Positions 9,299-16,978 of a DNA stretch of 37,793 nt are shown one piece after another. The notes under the pieces were generated by a model. The model was not told the origin of the DNA, did no database searches, and was given only the letters and a program-made list of their open reading frames with translations. A program made the translations under genes and the position numbers. How positions within the stretch are numbered: the stretch's first letter is position 1; every line of letters begins with the position of its first letter. Origin of the DNA: an uncultured Bacteroidales bacterium (GTDB lineage: Bacteria; Bacteroidota; Bacteroidia; Bacteroidales; UBA4417); contig CAJAXK010000485.1 in the NCBI GenBank assembly GCA_903946925.1, forward strand, positions 1 to 37,793, given 5' to 3'.

Positions 9299-9580
9299 AT
9301 GGATACAAACAACTTGCAAGTAAAGCCATCATGGTTCAATGTTGACTCAATAGATGAAACAATGGATGCCCGCGAAATGCTAAAATCGGGCCAACACCCT
9401 TTGGCTGAAGTTATTAAACGGACGACCGACATGCAAACCGGAAAGATTTTTGAACTAATCACCCCGTTTACACCAATGCCCTTGATCGAAAAGGTTTCGG
9501 CCAATGGTTTTTTGGTTTATGTGCAACAAATTTCCGATGCAGAAGTGCATACATTTTTTATTAAAAGCAAACCACTATAA
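9299..9580 (+). CDS. DUF2249 domain protein
   Basis: A 93-residue single-domain protein. DAREMLKSGQHPLAEV followed by a GKIFELITPFTPMPLIEK segment and a conserved GF is the DUF2249 signature, a TusA/SirA-like fold. DUF2249 proteins are commonly encoded beside DUF438 and hemerythrin-like genes in anaerobic and denitrifying bacteria; the biochemical role is unknown. The protein lacks a cysteine, so a TusA-like sulfur-carrier reaction is unlikely. The ATG at 9299 is only 14 bp after the right side of a MITE-like insertion, so its upstream signals may now come from the element or by read-through from the DUF438 gene. Confidence 0.85.
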   Translation: MDTNNLQVKPSWFNVDSIDETMDAREMLKSGQHPLAEVIKRTTDMQTGKIFELITPFTPMPLIEKVSANGFLVYVQQISDAEVHTFFIKSKPL

Positions 9581-9604
9581 AACTAAATTTTTCAATTACT
9601 AATC

Positions 9605-9676
9605 AAGGGAATAGAAAGAAAAAGTCTAAAAGGAAAAAGCCTAAGCCACCTTTTGACCTTTATTTTTATTCCCCTG
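9605..9676. terminator. Long hairpin between convergent genes, candidate bidirectional terminator
   Basis: A 5' arm at about 9607-9633 (GGGAATAGAAAG...CTAAAAGG) pairs imperfectly with 9649-9673 (CCTTTTGACC...TATTCCC). The A-rich 5' arm and T-rich 3' arm would give a U-run in both directions. It lies between the plus-strand DUF2249 gene and the minus-strand aldo/keto reductase. The rest of the 9581-9985 gap holds a family B repeat and no gene. Confidence 0.45.
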
Positions 9677-9788
9677 TTAGTTGGAATACTAACACGATAA
9701 TTTGCGCACTAATTGTGACAAACTTGGCGTAAATGCAGGTACAACTGGCTTTTTGTAATAAAAACTTTATCGATCTTTTTTTGAAATT

Positions 9789-9935
9789 AGTGTCTATCCA
9801 TAAAAGCCTAGTTTTATTTCTAATTTACGATGTACGAATTGCAGTTGACCATTATGACCCGATGAAAACAAATCGTAAATCGTACACTTCGACAAGCTCA
9901 GTGTGAAAATCGCAATTCGTACATTTTTGGTTTAA
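9789..9935. repeat. Palindromic intergenic repeat, family B copy 1
   Basis: It shares TCTATCCATAAAAGCC-GTTTTATTTCT-TTTACGATGTACGAATT with copies at 11.0 and 35.5 kb. A perfect 13-bp inverted repeat, ATGTACGAATTGC (9830-9842) and GCAATTCGTACAT (9912-9924), would form a long hairpin. Its loop carries AATCGTAAATCG and the CTTCGACAAGCTCAG motif (within 9884-9904). Confidence 0.75.
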
Positions 9936-9985
9936 CCTAGATTAAAAACAAACCCTGATTAGCTGCCATTCATCTTCAACGCCAA

Positions 9986-10960
9986 TTATTTGTAAATGGC
10001 ACTTTCTTTATCCAATCTGTGCAAATCCGCGTCAGAAAGCCGGAAACCCATAGCGCCAACATTTTCTTTCACATGTTTTTCCTTTGTTGCGCCAGGAATG
10101 GCAACCACCGTGTTTCCATGAAAATTAATCAGCCAATTCAAGGCTATTTGCGAAGGGGTTGCATTATACTTAACAGCAAGTTCTTTGATAGTAGTAATCA
10201 ATGGAAGGCTTTTAGCCATACCGTTAGGTTTAAATTGAGGGCTGTATTTCCTGAAACCGATGTTTTTGAGCAATTCAGCATCATCGTGAAACTTTCCAGT
10301 TACCAAACCCTGGGCCAAAGGGGAATAGGCAATAATTGAAATGCCTAATTTTTTGGCCATATCCATCACCCCGTTTGTTTCTATCCGCCGGTCGAGGAGG
10401 TTATACCTGACCTGGTTTGAGGCAAGCTGAACGCCTTTTTTATCAAGGGTTTCCCAAGCATTTTTCATTTGTGGCGCGGAGAAATTACTAACCCCAATAT
10501 TTTTGATCAATTTCTTGTCCAAAAGTTCGGCCATAGCTGCTACTTCGCTCTTTTCATTGGAAAAACCCCAAGGCTGATGCACTTGATAAAGGTCGATAGG
10601 AAAGGGCGAAAGTGCCTTAATGCGCTCATCAATAGTTTTAGGGATATTGGAAGCGAAACGGAACATAGGCCACCACTTTGTGGCAATAAGCACGTCGCCG
10701 GGCTTTTTGCCAATATTTTGCAAGGCTTTGGACAAGGCCCTTTCCGATGCTCCATTGCCATACACTTCGGCAGTATCGAACCAGTTTATCCCTCCTTCAA
10801 TGGAAAGTGAAACCACTTCGTTAATAATATTGTCTTCGAGTGTTGGCCAGAATTTCCCGGCCAGGTTTTTTTGTTTACTGAACTGCCAGCAACCAAGGCC
10901 TATTTGGGTAACCATCAGCTTTGTATTGCCAAGGCTAACTTTGTTGTTAATGCTGTCCAT
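9986..10960 (-). CDS. Aldo/keto reductase
   Basis: A 324-residue NAD(P)H-dependent oxidoreductase of the AKR superfamily. The catalytic tetrad is visible as Asp62 and Tyr67 (NWFDTAEVYGNG), Lys95 (LIATKW) and His128 (LYQVHQP). The C-terminal cofactor segment VVAIPGATKEKHVKEN is also present. The (beta/alpha)8 barrel is full length. Sequence style is closest to the YdbC/pyridoxal-reductase-like AKRs with the SPLAQGLVTGKF motif; the substrate cannot be deduced. The start is an ATG at 10958-10960. It is monocistronic, facing the DUF2249 gene tail to tail, with a family B repeat on each side (about 9.8 and 11.0 kb). Confidence 0.93.
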   Translation of the reverse strand: MDSINNKVSLGNTKLMVTQIGLGCWQFSKQKNLAGKFWPTLEDNIINEVVSLSIEGGINWFDTAEVYGNGASERALSKALQNIGKKPGDVLIATKWWPMFRFASNIPKTIDERIKALSPFPIDLYQVHQPWGFSNEKSEVAAMAELLDKKLIKNIGVSNFSAPQMKNAWETLDKKGVQLASNQVRYNLLDRRIETNGVMDMAKKLGISIIAYSPLAQGLVTGKFHDDAELLKNIGFRKYSPQFKPNGMAKSLPLITTIKELAVKYNATPSQIALNWLINFHGNTVVAIPGATKEKHVKENVGAMGFRLSDADLHRLDKESAIYK

Positions 10961-11002
10961 AAGTTATTGTTATTAAATTAAATATGATTTTTGAGATTAA
11001 AT

Positions 11003-11120
11003 AGAGCCTGACAAAAAAGTCGGTTTTAATTTTATTTACGATGTAAGAGTTACGAGTTACGAATAGAACTCGCTAAAATTAAATCGCAAATCGTACATCG
11101 CAAATCGTACATTTTAATCA
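11003..11120. repeat. Palindromic intergenic repeat, family B copy 2
   Basis: It contains GTTTTAATTTTATTTACGATG, AGTTACGAATAGAACTCGCT and AATCGCAAATCGTACATCGC, homologous to the copies at 9.8 and 35.5 kb but more diverged. The ATTTACGATGT and ACATCGCAAAT segments are inverted with respect to each other. It lies between the minus-strand unknown gene (11161-11523) and the aldo/keto reductase. Confidence 0.65.
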
Positions 11121-11160
11121 AGCCAAGTAAATAGAAATAACAAACCAGGAGGTTAGAAGT

Positions 11161-11523
11161 TTATCCGGCTATTTGTACCTGAACTTCAGGGTCGGGAGGT
11201 TTAATTTGCTTTGTTTTCTGTTCAAACCTATATTTAATAAGATGTTTTTGCATTTCATAAAATTCACTATCCGAAACTTTTACCGATTTTTGAGTGGCAT
11301 CATCGAATAAATGTGAAATCCCGGTTGCGCGGTAAAACAAATCGCGATAAATTTTCAAAATAATCCCTTCTTTTTCAAACACTATGTTGTCGAGTTTGCG
11401 CCTTCTGAATAATTTCCCAAACCGGAATTCGTCAACTTCATCGAAATCTTCGTGAAACGAATAGCCTTCGAGGGCTAAGTCGGAAATTATTTTTTTTACA
11501 GAAGCACTCTCTTTGCTTAACAT
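11161..11523 (-). CDS. Small protein of unknown function
   Basis: About 120 residues from the ATG at 11521-11523 (MLSKESASVKK). A TTG start at 11553 would add ten residues; neither has a clear ribosome-binding site. The protein is soluble and charged, predicted alpha/beta, with a basic patch GKLFRRRKLDN in the middle and DATQKSVKVSDSEFYEMQKH before a lysine-rich end. No signal peptide, membrane segment or cysteine is present. I do not recognise a family. It is bounded by a family B repeat downstream and a gene-free stretch of about 310 bp upstream (11524-11833) in which I see nothing beyond AT-rich DNA. Confidence 0.55.
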   Translation of the reverse strand: MLSKESASVKKIISDLALEGYSFHEDFDEVDEFRFGKLFRRRKLDNIVFEKEGIILKIYRDLFYRATGISHLFDDATQKSVKVSDSEFYEMQKHLIKYRFEQKTKQIKPPDPEVQVQIAG

Positions 11524-11833
11524 TTGGTTGAGTAATACAGGCCGAAAATACAAAATTTAAAATATGTCGGGTAGGATAATACAAAAAAAACTGATCTGCA
11601 TTATTTAACTATCTGAATGCTATTTAGAAAGAATTTGTTTTGTTCTTGTTCTGTTTTAAAAAGCAGTTGACAATTTTGTACTTTCCAAGGTTTATTGCCG
11701 CAATCGAGGAAAAAGAAAAACCAGTCTTTTACATTTTTTTGAGAGATTATCTGTCATGCATCAAAATTGATTTTACCATTGTTTATTATTGGGATAGTAA
11801 TGCGAAATTGTTTTTCCTTTTTTTGATTAATGA

Positions 11834-12607
11834 TTAGAATATTGGATCAGTTGCCATTATACCATCCGGATAACCAATTCCGGTTAAGGTAAGCCCCTTA
11901 GCGGGAACTGAATAGCCTGCTTCGCCCCTATTGTGGCTATTGATAATTTGCTTAAAACCGTCAACCGTAATCCTTCCTTTTCCAACATCCAGCATTGTGC
12001 CAACAATTGCACGGACCATATTGCGAAGAAAGCGATCGGCCCGTATTGTAAATTTAAGTGTATGGCCCACGCTTTCCCATTTGGCCAAGTGTATATCGCA
12101 AAAATAATTATTCACCTGGGTGTGTACCTTACTGAAACACTGAAAATTGTGCCTCCCAAGCAACAACCCACAACAAATGTCCATAGTTTCCAAATCGAGC
12201 TTGGAAGGCTCAAAATACGCATGTTGAAAATTAAAGGGATCTTTTTGCCTGATTATAAAATATTCATATTCGCGCCATAAAGCTGTAAACCGGGCGTGGG
12301 AATCAGGTGCGACTGCACAGATGCCATAAACCACAATATCTTGTGGCAGAAACCTGTTGAGTTTATAGGTAAATTGAGCCAATTCGTCAATCTGGAAAGC
12401 CAATTCCGAATCAAAATGGACAAAAAATATCCGGGCATGAACACCTGCATCGGTCCGGCCACATCCGGTAACGCCATTTTTAATGCCGGCTATTACAGAT
12501 AAACCTTTTTCGATCCATTGCTGCACCGATACTGCATTTGGCTGTATTTGCCATCCTGCGTAGGCTGAGCCGTTGTATGCTAATGTTATAAAATACCGGT
12601 ATGCCAT
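11834..12607 (-). CDS. truA: tRNA pseudouridine synthase A
   Basis: This enzyme converts uridines 38-40 of the tRNA anticodon stem to pseudouridine. Residues 50-58, GRTDAGVHA, hold the catalytic aspartate (Asp53), and N-terminal AYNGSAYAGWQ, RFTALWREYEYFI and FLRNMVRAIVGT are TruA landmarks. I place the start at the ATG at 12605-12607, giving 257 residues beginning MAYRYFITLAYNG. An AGGAGGA ribosome-binding site lies 4-5 bases upstream, and the longer TTG start at 12625 would translate through it. The length is normal. It is divergent from hydrogenase operon A; a MITE-like element lies between. Confidence 0.95.
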   Translation of the reverse strand: MAYRYFITLAYNGSAYAGWQIQPNAVSVQQWIEKGLSVIAGIKNGVTGCGRTDAGVHARIFFVHFDSELAFQIDELAQFTYKLNRFLPQDIVVYGICAVAPDSHARFTALWREYEYFIIRQKDPFNFQHAYFEPSKLDLETMDICCGLLLGRHNFQCFSKVHTQVNNYFCDIHLAKWESVGHTLKFTIRADRFLRNMVRAIVGTMLDVGKGRITVDGFKQIINSHNRGEAGYSVPAKGLTLTGIGYPDGIMATDPIF

Positions 12608-12649
12608 TTTTCCTCCTAATTGCAAAAGTAATTTTTTTTTTTAACTATT

Positions 12650-12849
12650 GATTCCACTCCGATAAACTGAAAATGCAGAAACGCCACTATGACACTATGA
12701 CACAAAGGTTCACCAAGCATTGTTATTCAATGCTATAAACTTAGTGAACTTAGGGAAGCGGTATCACGGACACCTAAAAACAACCAATTGTGAGTAAACT
12801 TAGAGGCTTTGTGCCCTTGTGGCTAAAAAAGACTTGTCGGAGTGTAATC
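12650..12849. mobile_element. MITE-like element, family A copy 3 (longer, diverged)
   Basis: It starts GATTCCACTCCGATAA and ends GTCGGAGTGTAATC, so the outer 4 bp differ from copies 1 and 2 but match each other (GATT/AATC), as expected for paired terminal repeats. It is 200 bp because of about 50 extra bases around 12750-12800. It keeps ACTATAAACTTAGTGAA-like sequence and GTGGCTAAAAAAGACTTGTCGG. The flanks AACTAT and AACAGT are at best a decayed duplication. It sits upstream of the operon A control region. Confidence 0.7.
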
Positions 12850-12942
12850 AACAGTCAAATTATTCGGCTTCCCAATTTTAATATTGTCCCGCTTAAGTGG
12901 TCGAACAAACGTAATCGGGGTTTAAAAATTTATGGTAATAAG

Positions 12943-12981
12943 TACATATATTGGTATGTAATTATCAATTTACAAATTGAT
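12943..12981. promoter_or_regulatory. Pair of palindromes upstream of hydrogenase operon A
   Basis: TACATA-TATTGG-TATGTA (12943-12960) is followed at 12964-12981 by ATCAATTTACAAATTGAT, a perfect 8-bp inverted repeat around AC. They are about 110-150 bp upstream of the likely transcription start. The ATCAA/TTGAT half-sites recall Crp/Fnr-type operators but are in the opposite orientation to the classical FNR box. The regulator is unknown. The rest of the 12608-13157 gap holds the MITE copy and the promoter. Confidence 0.35.
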
Positions 12982-13077
12982 TATCATCACTTTATACTAC
13001 TTTTTTAGAAACGATATAAATTACGAACCTGAACCAAAATTAAAGAAGGAATCTCATGCGGATATATATAAGATACA

Positions 13078-13085
13078 TATCTTTG
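13078..13085 (+). promoter_or_regulatory. Candidate -7 box for hydrogenase operon A
   Basis: TATCTTTG fits the Bacteroidota -7 consensus TAnnTTTG and would start transcription near 13092, about 65 nt before the first gene. No good TTG at -33 is visible, which would suit activator-dependent transcription. Confidence 0.4.
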
Positions 13086-13157
13086 CCCATTCTATTGTGA
13101 ATCAATTAACAATGTATATTAATACTAATCAATTAATTACAAACAAAGCTAAATAAA

Positions 13158-13628
13158 ATGACAAACACAGAAGTATTAATTAAGGAACTGGTTGAAAAGC
13201 ATGGCAGGACGAGAAATGCCTTGATGCCGGTTTTACAGGGAGTTGTTGCCTGTGAAAAATTCCTATCGGAAGCCGCGATGATTGCCGTAGCACGCGAATT
13301 GGATTTATCGGCTGCCGACGTTTATGGCACAGCATCGTTTTACACTTTTCTTGACACAAAGCCTCGCGGCAAAAACATTGTAAGGGTCTGTAAAACAATA
13401 TCATGCCACATGCAAGGCAAAGAGGAAATTATAAAGGCAATCGAAAACCACCTTAAAGTTAAAGTAGGTGAAACTTCCCACGACAACAAGTTTACGCTTT
13501 TAACGGCCAACTGCCTCGGCTGGTGCCATAAAGGGCCGGTAATGCTTATAAATGATGAGGTATTCCCTTCCATTACTCCTGAAAAGGCAATAGCAATCAT
13601 CGAAGAATTCTCAAAAAAATCCAATTAA
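13158..13628 (+). CDS. hydC: NuoE-like [2Fe-2S] subunit of NADH-linked [FeFe]-hydrogenase
   Basis: A 156-residue thioredoxin-fold ferredoxin subunit. Cys78 and Cys83 (CKTISC) with Cys119 and Cys123 (CLGWC) are the four expected [2Fe-2S] ligands. DVYGTASFYTFL is typical of the NuoE/HydC family. It hands electrons between the flavin subunit encoded next and the hydrogenase subunit. It is the first gene of a three-gene operon (26 bp to the NuoF-like gene). Complex I is ruled out because the third gene is a hydrogenase rather than NuoG and no membrane subunits follow. The start is the ATG at 13158, with an A-rich leader. Confidence 0.93.
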   Translation: MTNTEVLIKELVEKHGRTRNALMPVLQGVVACEKFLSEAAMIAVARELDLSAADVYGTASFYTFLDTKPRGKNIVRVCKTISCHMQGKEEIIKAIENHLKVKVGETSHDNKFTLLTANCLGWCHKGPVMLINDEVFPSITPEKAIAIIEEFSKKSN

Positions 13629-13654
13629 TCCGTAAGGTCGAAATCTAAGGTAAC

Positions 13655-14824
13655 ATGGAACAGAAACCATTAAAAAAAATAGATATTATTTTTGGCTGGG
13701 ACGATAATTGCACACCAATACAGGTTGTGGAAAAATCAGTCAAAAAAACCCCGGAGAGCATTATCCTGGATATGATAGATTCAGGTCTTAAAGGCAGGGG
13801 TGGAGCAGGTTTTCCAACAGGGTTAAAATGGAAGTTTGCCCGTAACGAGGAAGCCGATGCAAAATATGTGGTTTGCAATGCCGACGAAGGCGAGCCTGGC
13901 ACATTTAAGGATCGCGAAATCCTTGACAAGGTGCCAGAAAAGATATTTGCGGGCATGACAATCTGCGCATTTGTTGTTGGTGCCCTCGAAGGCTATATTT
14001 ATGTGAGGGGCGAGTATAACTTTATGCTAAAAGCCCTACAACAAAAAATCGATCTATTCAACCAGCAGTTGCACGAATTAAAAGTTGATTTCCATATTTT
14101 CCTCCGTTCGGGCAGTGGCGCGTATGTTTGCGGCGAAGAATCGGCTTTGTTCGAGTCTATGGAAGGCAAACGTGGCGAACCCCGCAACAAACCCCCATAT
14201 CCAACGGTTTCTGGTTATAACGGAAAGCCAACGGTAATTAATAATGTTGAAACCTTGGTTTATACGTCCGAAATATGCCGCATGGGTCCTGAGCAGTTCA
14301 AAGCACTTGGCACACATGATTCAAGAGGTTCAAAGGTATTTTCCGTTTCGGGCGATACCCCCATTGCCGGCATTTATGAACTGGAATTGGGAATGCCACT
14401 TAAAGATTTTGTGGATGAATTTGGCGATGGCGACACCAAAGCCATACAAGTTGGAGGGGCTTCGGGCCACTGTGTCCCACGTAAAAAGTTCAACGACACC
14501 ATAATTGGTTTCGAGGGCATACCCACTGGTGGTTCTATGATGATTTTCAACTCAAGCCGCTCGATGTATAACGTGCTCCACGATTATCTCGAATTTTTTA
14601 CAGAGGAATCATGTGGACAATGTACACCTTGCCGCATTGGCTGCCAGCAATTGCTTAAAGGGATTGAAGCTGTGAAAAAAGGTGAACGCCCACCTACCTA
14701 TCTCGACGATTTGAAAAGATTGACCGCTACAATGAAAATTGCAGCCAAATGTGGCCTTGGGCAGTCAGTGGCCAACCCATTTACGTCAATCGTTGATAAT
14801 TTCCGCGAAGAAATCATTTACTAA
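13655..14824 (+). CDS. hydB: Short NuoF-like flavin subunit of NADH-linked [FeFe]-hydrogenase
   Basis: A 389-residue NADH- and FMN-binding subunit. GLKGRGGAGFPTGLKW (44-59) and VVCNADEGEPGTFKDR (72-87) are the nucleotide/FMN sites, SGSGAYVCGEESAL (152-165) follows, and Cys320, Cys323, Cys326 and Cys366 bind the [4Fe-4S] cluster. It lacks both the N-terminal [2Fe-2S] domain and the C-terminal two-cluster ferredoxin domain that the paralogue at 21342 has. Bifurcating HydB proteins carry those domains, so this short form suggests simple NADH-dependent hydrogen chemistry; that is an inference. The ATG at 13655 follows the stop of the NuoE-like gene by 26 bp; 35 bp separate it from hydA. Confidence 0.93.
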   Translation: MEQKPLKKIDIIFGWDDNCTPIQVVEKSVKKTPESIILDMIDSGLKGRGGAGFPTGLKWKFARNEEADAKYVVCNADEGEPGTFKDREILDKVPEKIFAGMTICAFVVGALEGYIYVRGEYNFMLKALQQKIDLFNQQLHELKVDFHIFLRSGSGAYVCGEESALFESMEGKRGEPRNKPPYPTVSGYNGKPTVINNVETLVYTSEICRMGPEQFKALGTHDSRGSKVFSVSGDTPIAGIYELELGMPLKDFVDEFGDGDTKAIQVGGASGHCVPRKKFNDTIIGFEGIPTGGSMMIFNSSRSMYNVLHDYLEFFTEESCGQCTPCRIGCQQLLKGIEAVKKGERPPTYLDDLKRLTATMKIAAKCGLGQSVANPFTSIVDNFREEIIY

Positions 14825-14859
14825 CCGAGTTTTAAAACAAAAGATAGGAGAATACCACC

Positions 14860-16653
14860 ATGGGTAAATATATGGTTAACCTAAAAATTAATAATACACC
14901 GGTGCAGGTGGAAGAAGGCACCACCATACTTGATGCTGCAAAACAATTGAACTTCCGCATACCCACCCTCTGCAACCATCCCGATCTTAGTGTTGCCGGT
15001 AACTGCCGTGTGTGCGTGGTCGAAGTTAAAGGGGCGCGTTTGCTTGCCGCTTCGTGTGCCACACCCGTTTCGGAAGGCATGGAAGTAAATACCAATAGCG
15101 AAAAAGTACGTATTGCACGCAAACATGTTCTCGAACTTCTGCTTTCGGAACATAACGCCGATTGCACCAAATGTTTTAAAAACGGGCATTGCGAATTGCA
15201 GCAACTCGCTTCCGAATATCGGTATGGAGATCATATTTTCATTGATTTGGTTAAAACGGGCGATAAAGTTTTAGACATCTCTTCGCCCTCAATTACAAAA
15301 GATGCAAGTAAATGCATCCGCTGCCAGCGCTGCGTAAGGACTTGCACCGAACTACAAGCCGTAAGCGCGTTGGCGGTTGTTCATAAAGGCGACCACCAAA
15401 CTATATCAACTTTCCTCGGAAAACCTTTGAATGATGTAGTTTGTACAAATTGCGGACAATGTATAAACCGCTGCCCGACGGGTGCTTTGTACGAACGCAA
15501 CTACATCGAAGATGTATGGCATGCAATATACGACCCTAACAAGTTTGTTGTTGTAGAAACAGCCCCGGCTACCCGTGTTGCTCTTGGCGAAGATCTTGGT
15601 ATTGAAACAGGACAGCGTGTTACTGGCAAAATGGTTTCTGCATTGCGGAAGATGGGCTTTAATAAGGTTTTGGATACCGATTTTACTGCCGACCTAACCA
15701 TTTTAGAAGAAGGCACCGAATTACTTACCCGCCTCAAGAAAGCTTTGGTTGACAAAGACGAAACAGTGAAGTTGCCAATGATGACATCGTGCTCACCTGG
15801 TTGGGTGAAATTCCAGGAACACATGTTCCCCGAACTTTTGGATAACCTTTCATCCTGCAAATCGCCACAACAAATGTTTGGTGCCTTGGCAAAAACCTAC
15901 TATGCCGATAAAATCAATATCAAGGCAGAAAATATGGTTGTAGTTTCAATTATGCCTTGCACCGCCAAAAAATTTGAGTGCAACCGCTCCGAAATGCGCG
16001 ATTCGGGGTTTAAAGACGTGGATTATGTGCTTACCACACGCGAACTTGCCATGATGATTAAGCAAGCTGGCATTGAGTTCGATAAACTTGAAGACGAATC
16101 CTACGATAGCATACTTGGCGAATCAACAGGTGCAGCCGTAATTTTCGGAACAACAGGTGGCGTTATGGAAGCTGCCTTACGAACCGCTTATGAAATTATT
16201 ACCGGAGTTGAAGTTCCTTTTACCAACCTGAATATCAAGCCAGTTCGTGGTATGGAAGGAGTAAAGGAAGCAAGTATAAAAATTAAGAATACCAAACCTG
16301 AATGGAGTTTCCTCGAAGGTGTTGAGTTAAATGTGGCTGTTGCACATGGTTTGGCTAATGCAAAACAATTGATGGAAGCCGTTAATTCCGGGAAAACGAA
16401 TTACCATTTCATTGAGGTTATGGGATGCCCTGGCGGATGTATTGGCGGTGGCGGACAACCAATCCCGACATCAGCTGAAATAAGGAAACGCCGTGCCGAA
16501 GCAATTTATGCCGAAGATATGGGCAAAGCTGTCCGTAAATCGCACGAAAACCCTGAAGTGGCCGAGGTTTACAAGGAATACCTAACCCATCCACTTGGAC
16601 ACAAATCGCATGAACTGCTGCACACCCATTACAAGGCCCGCAAACGCTATTAG
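14860..16653 (+). CDS. hydA: [FeFe]-hydrogenase catalytic subunit, operon A, with TSCSP L1 motif
   Basis: A 597-residue M3-type enzyme. Ligands are visible for the N-terminal [2Fe-2S] (Cys38, 49, 52, 66), the His-Cys3 cluster (His98, Cys102, 105, 111) and two [4Fe-4S] clusters (Cys152/155/158 with 205, and 195/198/201 with 162). H-cluster motifs are L1 TSCSPGW (309-315), L2 MPCTAKKFE (365-373) and L3 EVMGCPGGCIGGGGQP (519-534). Compared with the usual TSCCP, L1 has Ser312 next to the proline, the position of a [4Fe-4S] ligand in the Clostridium pasteurianum enzyme. L3 has MGC for MAC. The small-subunit-like C-terminus (RKSHENPEV...HELLHTHY) is present. An AGGAG site precedes the ATG. It is the last gene of operon A, before a strong terminator. 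Confidence 0.95.
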   Translation: MGKYMVNLKINNTPVQVEEGTTILDAAKQLNFRIPTLCNHPDLSVAGNCRVCVVEVKGARLLAASCATPVSEGMEVNTNSEKVRIARKHVLELLLSEHNADCTKCFKNGHCELQQLASEYRYGDHIFIDLVKTGDKVLDISSPSITKDASKCIRCQRCVRTCTELQAVSALAVVHKGDHQTISTFLGKPLNDVVCTNCGQCINRCPTGALYERNYIEDVWHAIYDPNKFVVVETAPATRVALGEDLGIETGQRVTGKMVSALRKMGFNKVLDTDFTADLTILEEGTELLTRLKKALVDKDETVKLPMMTSCSPGWVKFQEHMFPELLDNLSSCKSPQQMFGALAKTYYADKINIKAENMVVVSIMPCTAKKFECNRSEMRDSGFKDVDYVLTTRELAMMIKQAGIEFDKLEDESYDSILGESTGAAVIFGTTGGVMEAALRTAYEIITGVEVPFTNLNIKPVRGMEGVKEASIKIKNTKPEWSFLEGVELNVAVAHGLANAKQLMEAVNSGKTNYHFIEVMGCPGGCIGGGGQPIPTSAEIRKRRAEAIYAEDMGKAVRKSHENPEVAEVYKEYLTHPLGHKSHELLHTHYKARKRY

Positions 16654-16672
16654 CAGTATAGTTTATTCGCAC

Positions 16673-16710
16673 AAAGCCGCCAGTTTATTGGCGGCTTTTG
16701 CGTTTTTAGT
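16673..16710 (+). terminator. Terminator of hydrogenase operon A
   Basis: A perfect 10-bp stem, AAAGCCGCCA (16673-16682) with TGGCGGCTTT (16689-16698), and a 6-base loop. It is followed by TTGCGTTTTTAG, about 20 bp after hydA. It separates operons A and B. Confidence 0.85.
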
Positions 16711-16801
16711 GTTTCGCCACATTGGTTCCGGCTTTCTTCAATCTATTGGAAAATAAGCTTGTTTTGCCAGCCAAATATTCAAATATCAATATGTAACCAT
16801 C

Positions 16802-16861
16802 TGTTATTTAGACTTGTTATAAATACACTGTTATTTTAATAACAGTGTGAAATAAATAACA
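16802..16861. promoter_or_regulatory. Nested palindromes, candidate operator of operon B
   Basis: The inner palindrome ACACTGTTATT-TT-AATAACAGTGT (16825-16848) is perfect. An outer perfect pair TGTTATTTA (16802-16810) and TAAATAACA (16853-16861) encloses it, and another TTGTTATAAA lies between. The centre is about 68 bp upstream of the predicted start. The 18-bp core CTGTTATTTTAATAACAG has the length and TGTTA...TAACA ends of redox-sensing Rex operators, but a Crp/Fnr-type protein is equally possible. Confidence 0.6.
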
Positions 16862-16866
16862 ATACA

Positions 16867-16898
16867 TTTGTTTATCCGGTTAATTACATTTAATTTTG
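16867..16898 (+). promoter_or_regulatory. Promoter of operon B
   Basis: TTTG at 16867-16870 and TAATTTTG at 16891-16898 with a 20-bp spacer match the Bacteroidota consensus (TTTG, about 19-21 bp, TAnnTTTG) closely. The start would be near 16905, leaving a leader of about 75 nt. The palindromic operator ends 5 bp upstream of the -33 box. Apart from the terminator, operator and promoter, the 16654-16978 gap shows nothing. Confidence 0.7.
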
Positions 16899-16978
16899 CC
16901 GCTGAAATTTAACCGCTGAATATTCTTGTAACAGGTTAATATACAAGATTATAAACAACTGAACTTAGAACAGGCACA

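Noticed and set aside
11640-11837. 65-residue plus-strand frame
   Set aside because: Phe/Leu/Ile-rich from AT-rich DNA, runs into the end of truA on the other strand, and has no ribosome site or family features.
12790-13008. 72-residue plus-strand frame upstream of operon A
   Set aside because: It spans the end of a MITE-like element and two palindromes; its composition is that of noncoding AT-rich DNA.
13158-16653. Complex I (nuoE-F-G) operon
   Set aside because: The third protein has L1, L2 and L3 H-cluster motifs and the hydrogenase C-terminus, and no membrane nuo genes follow.
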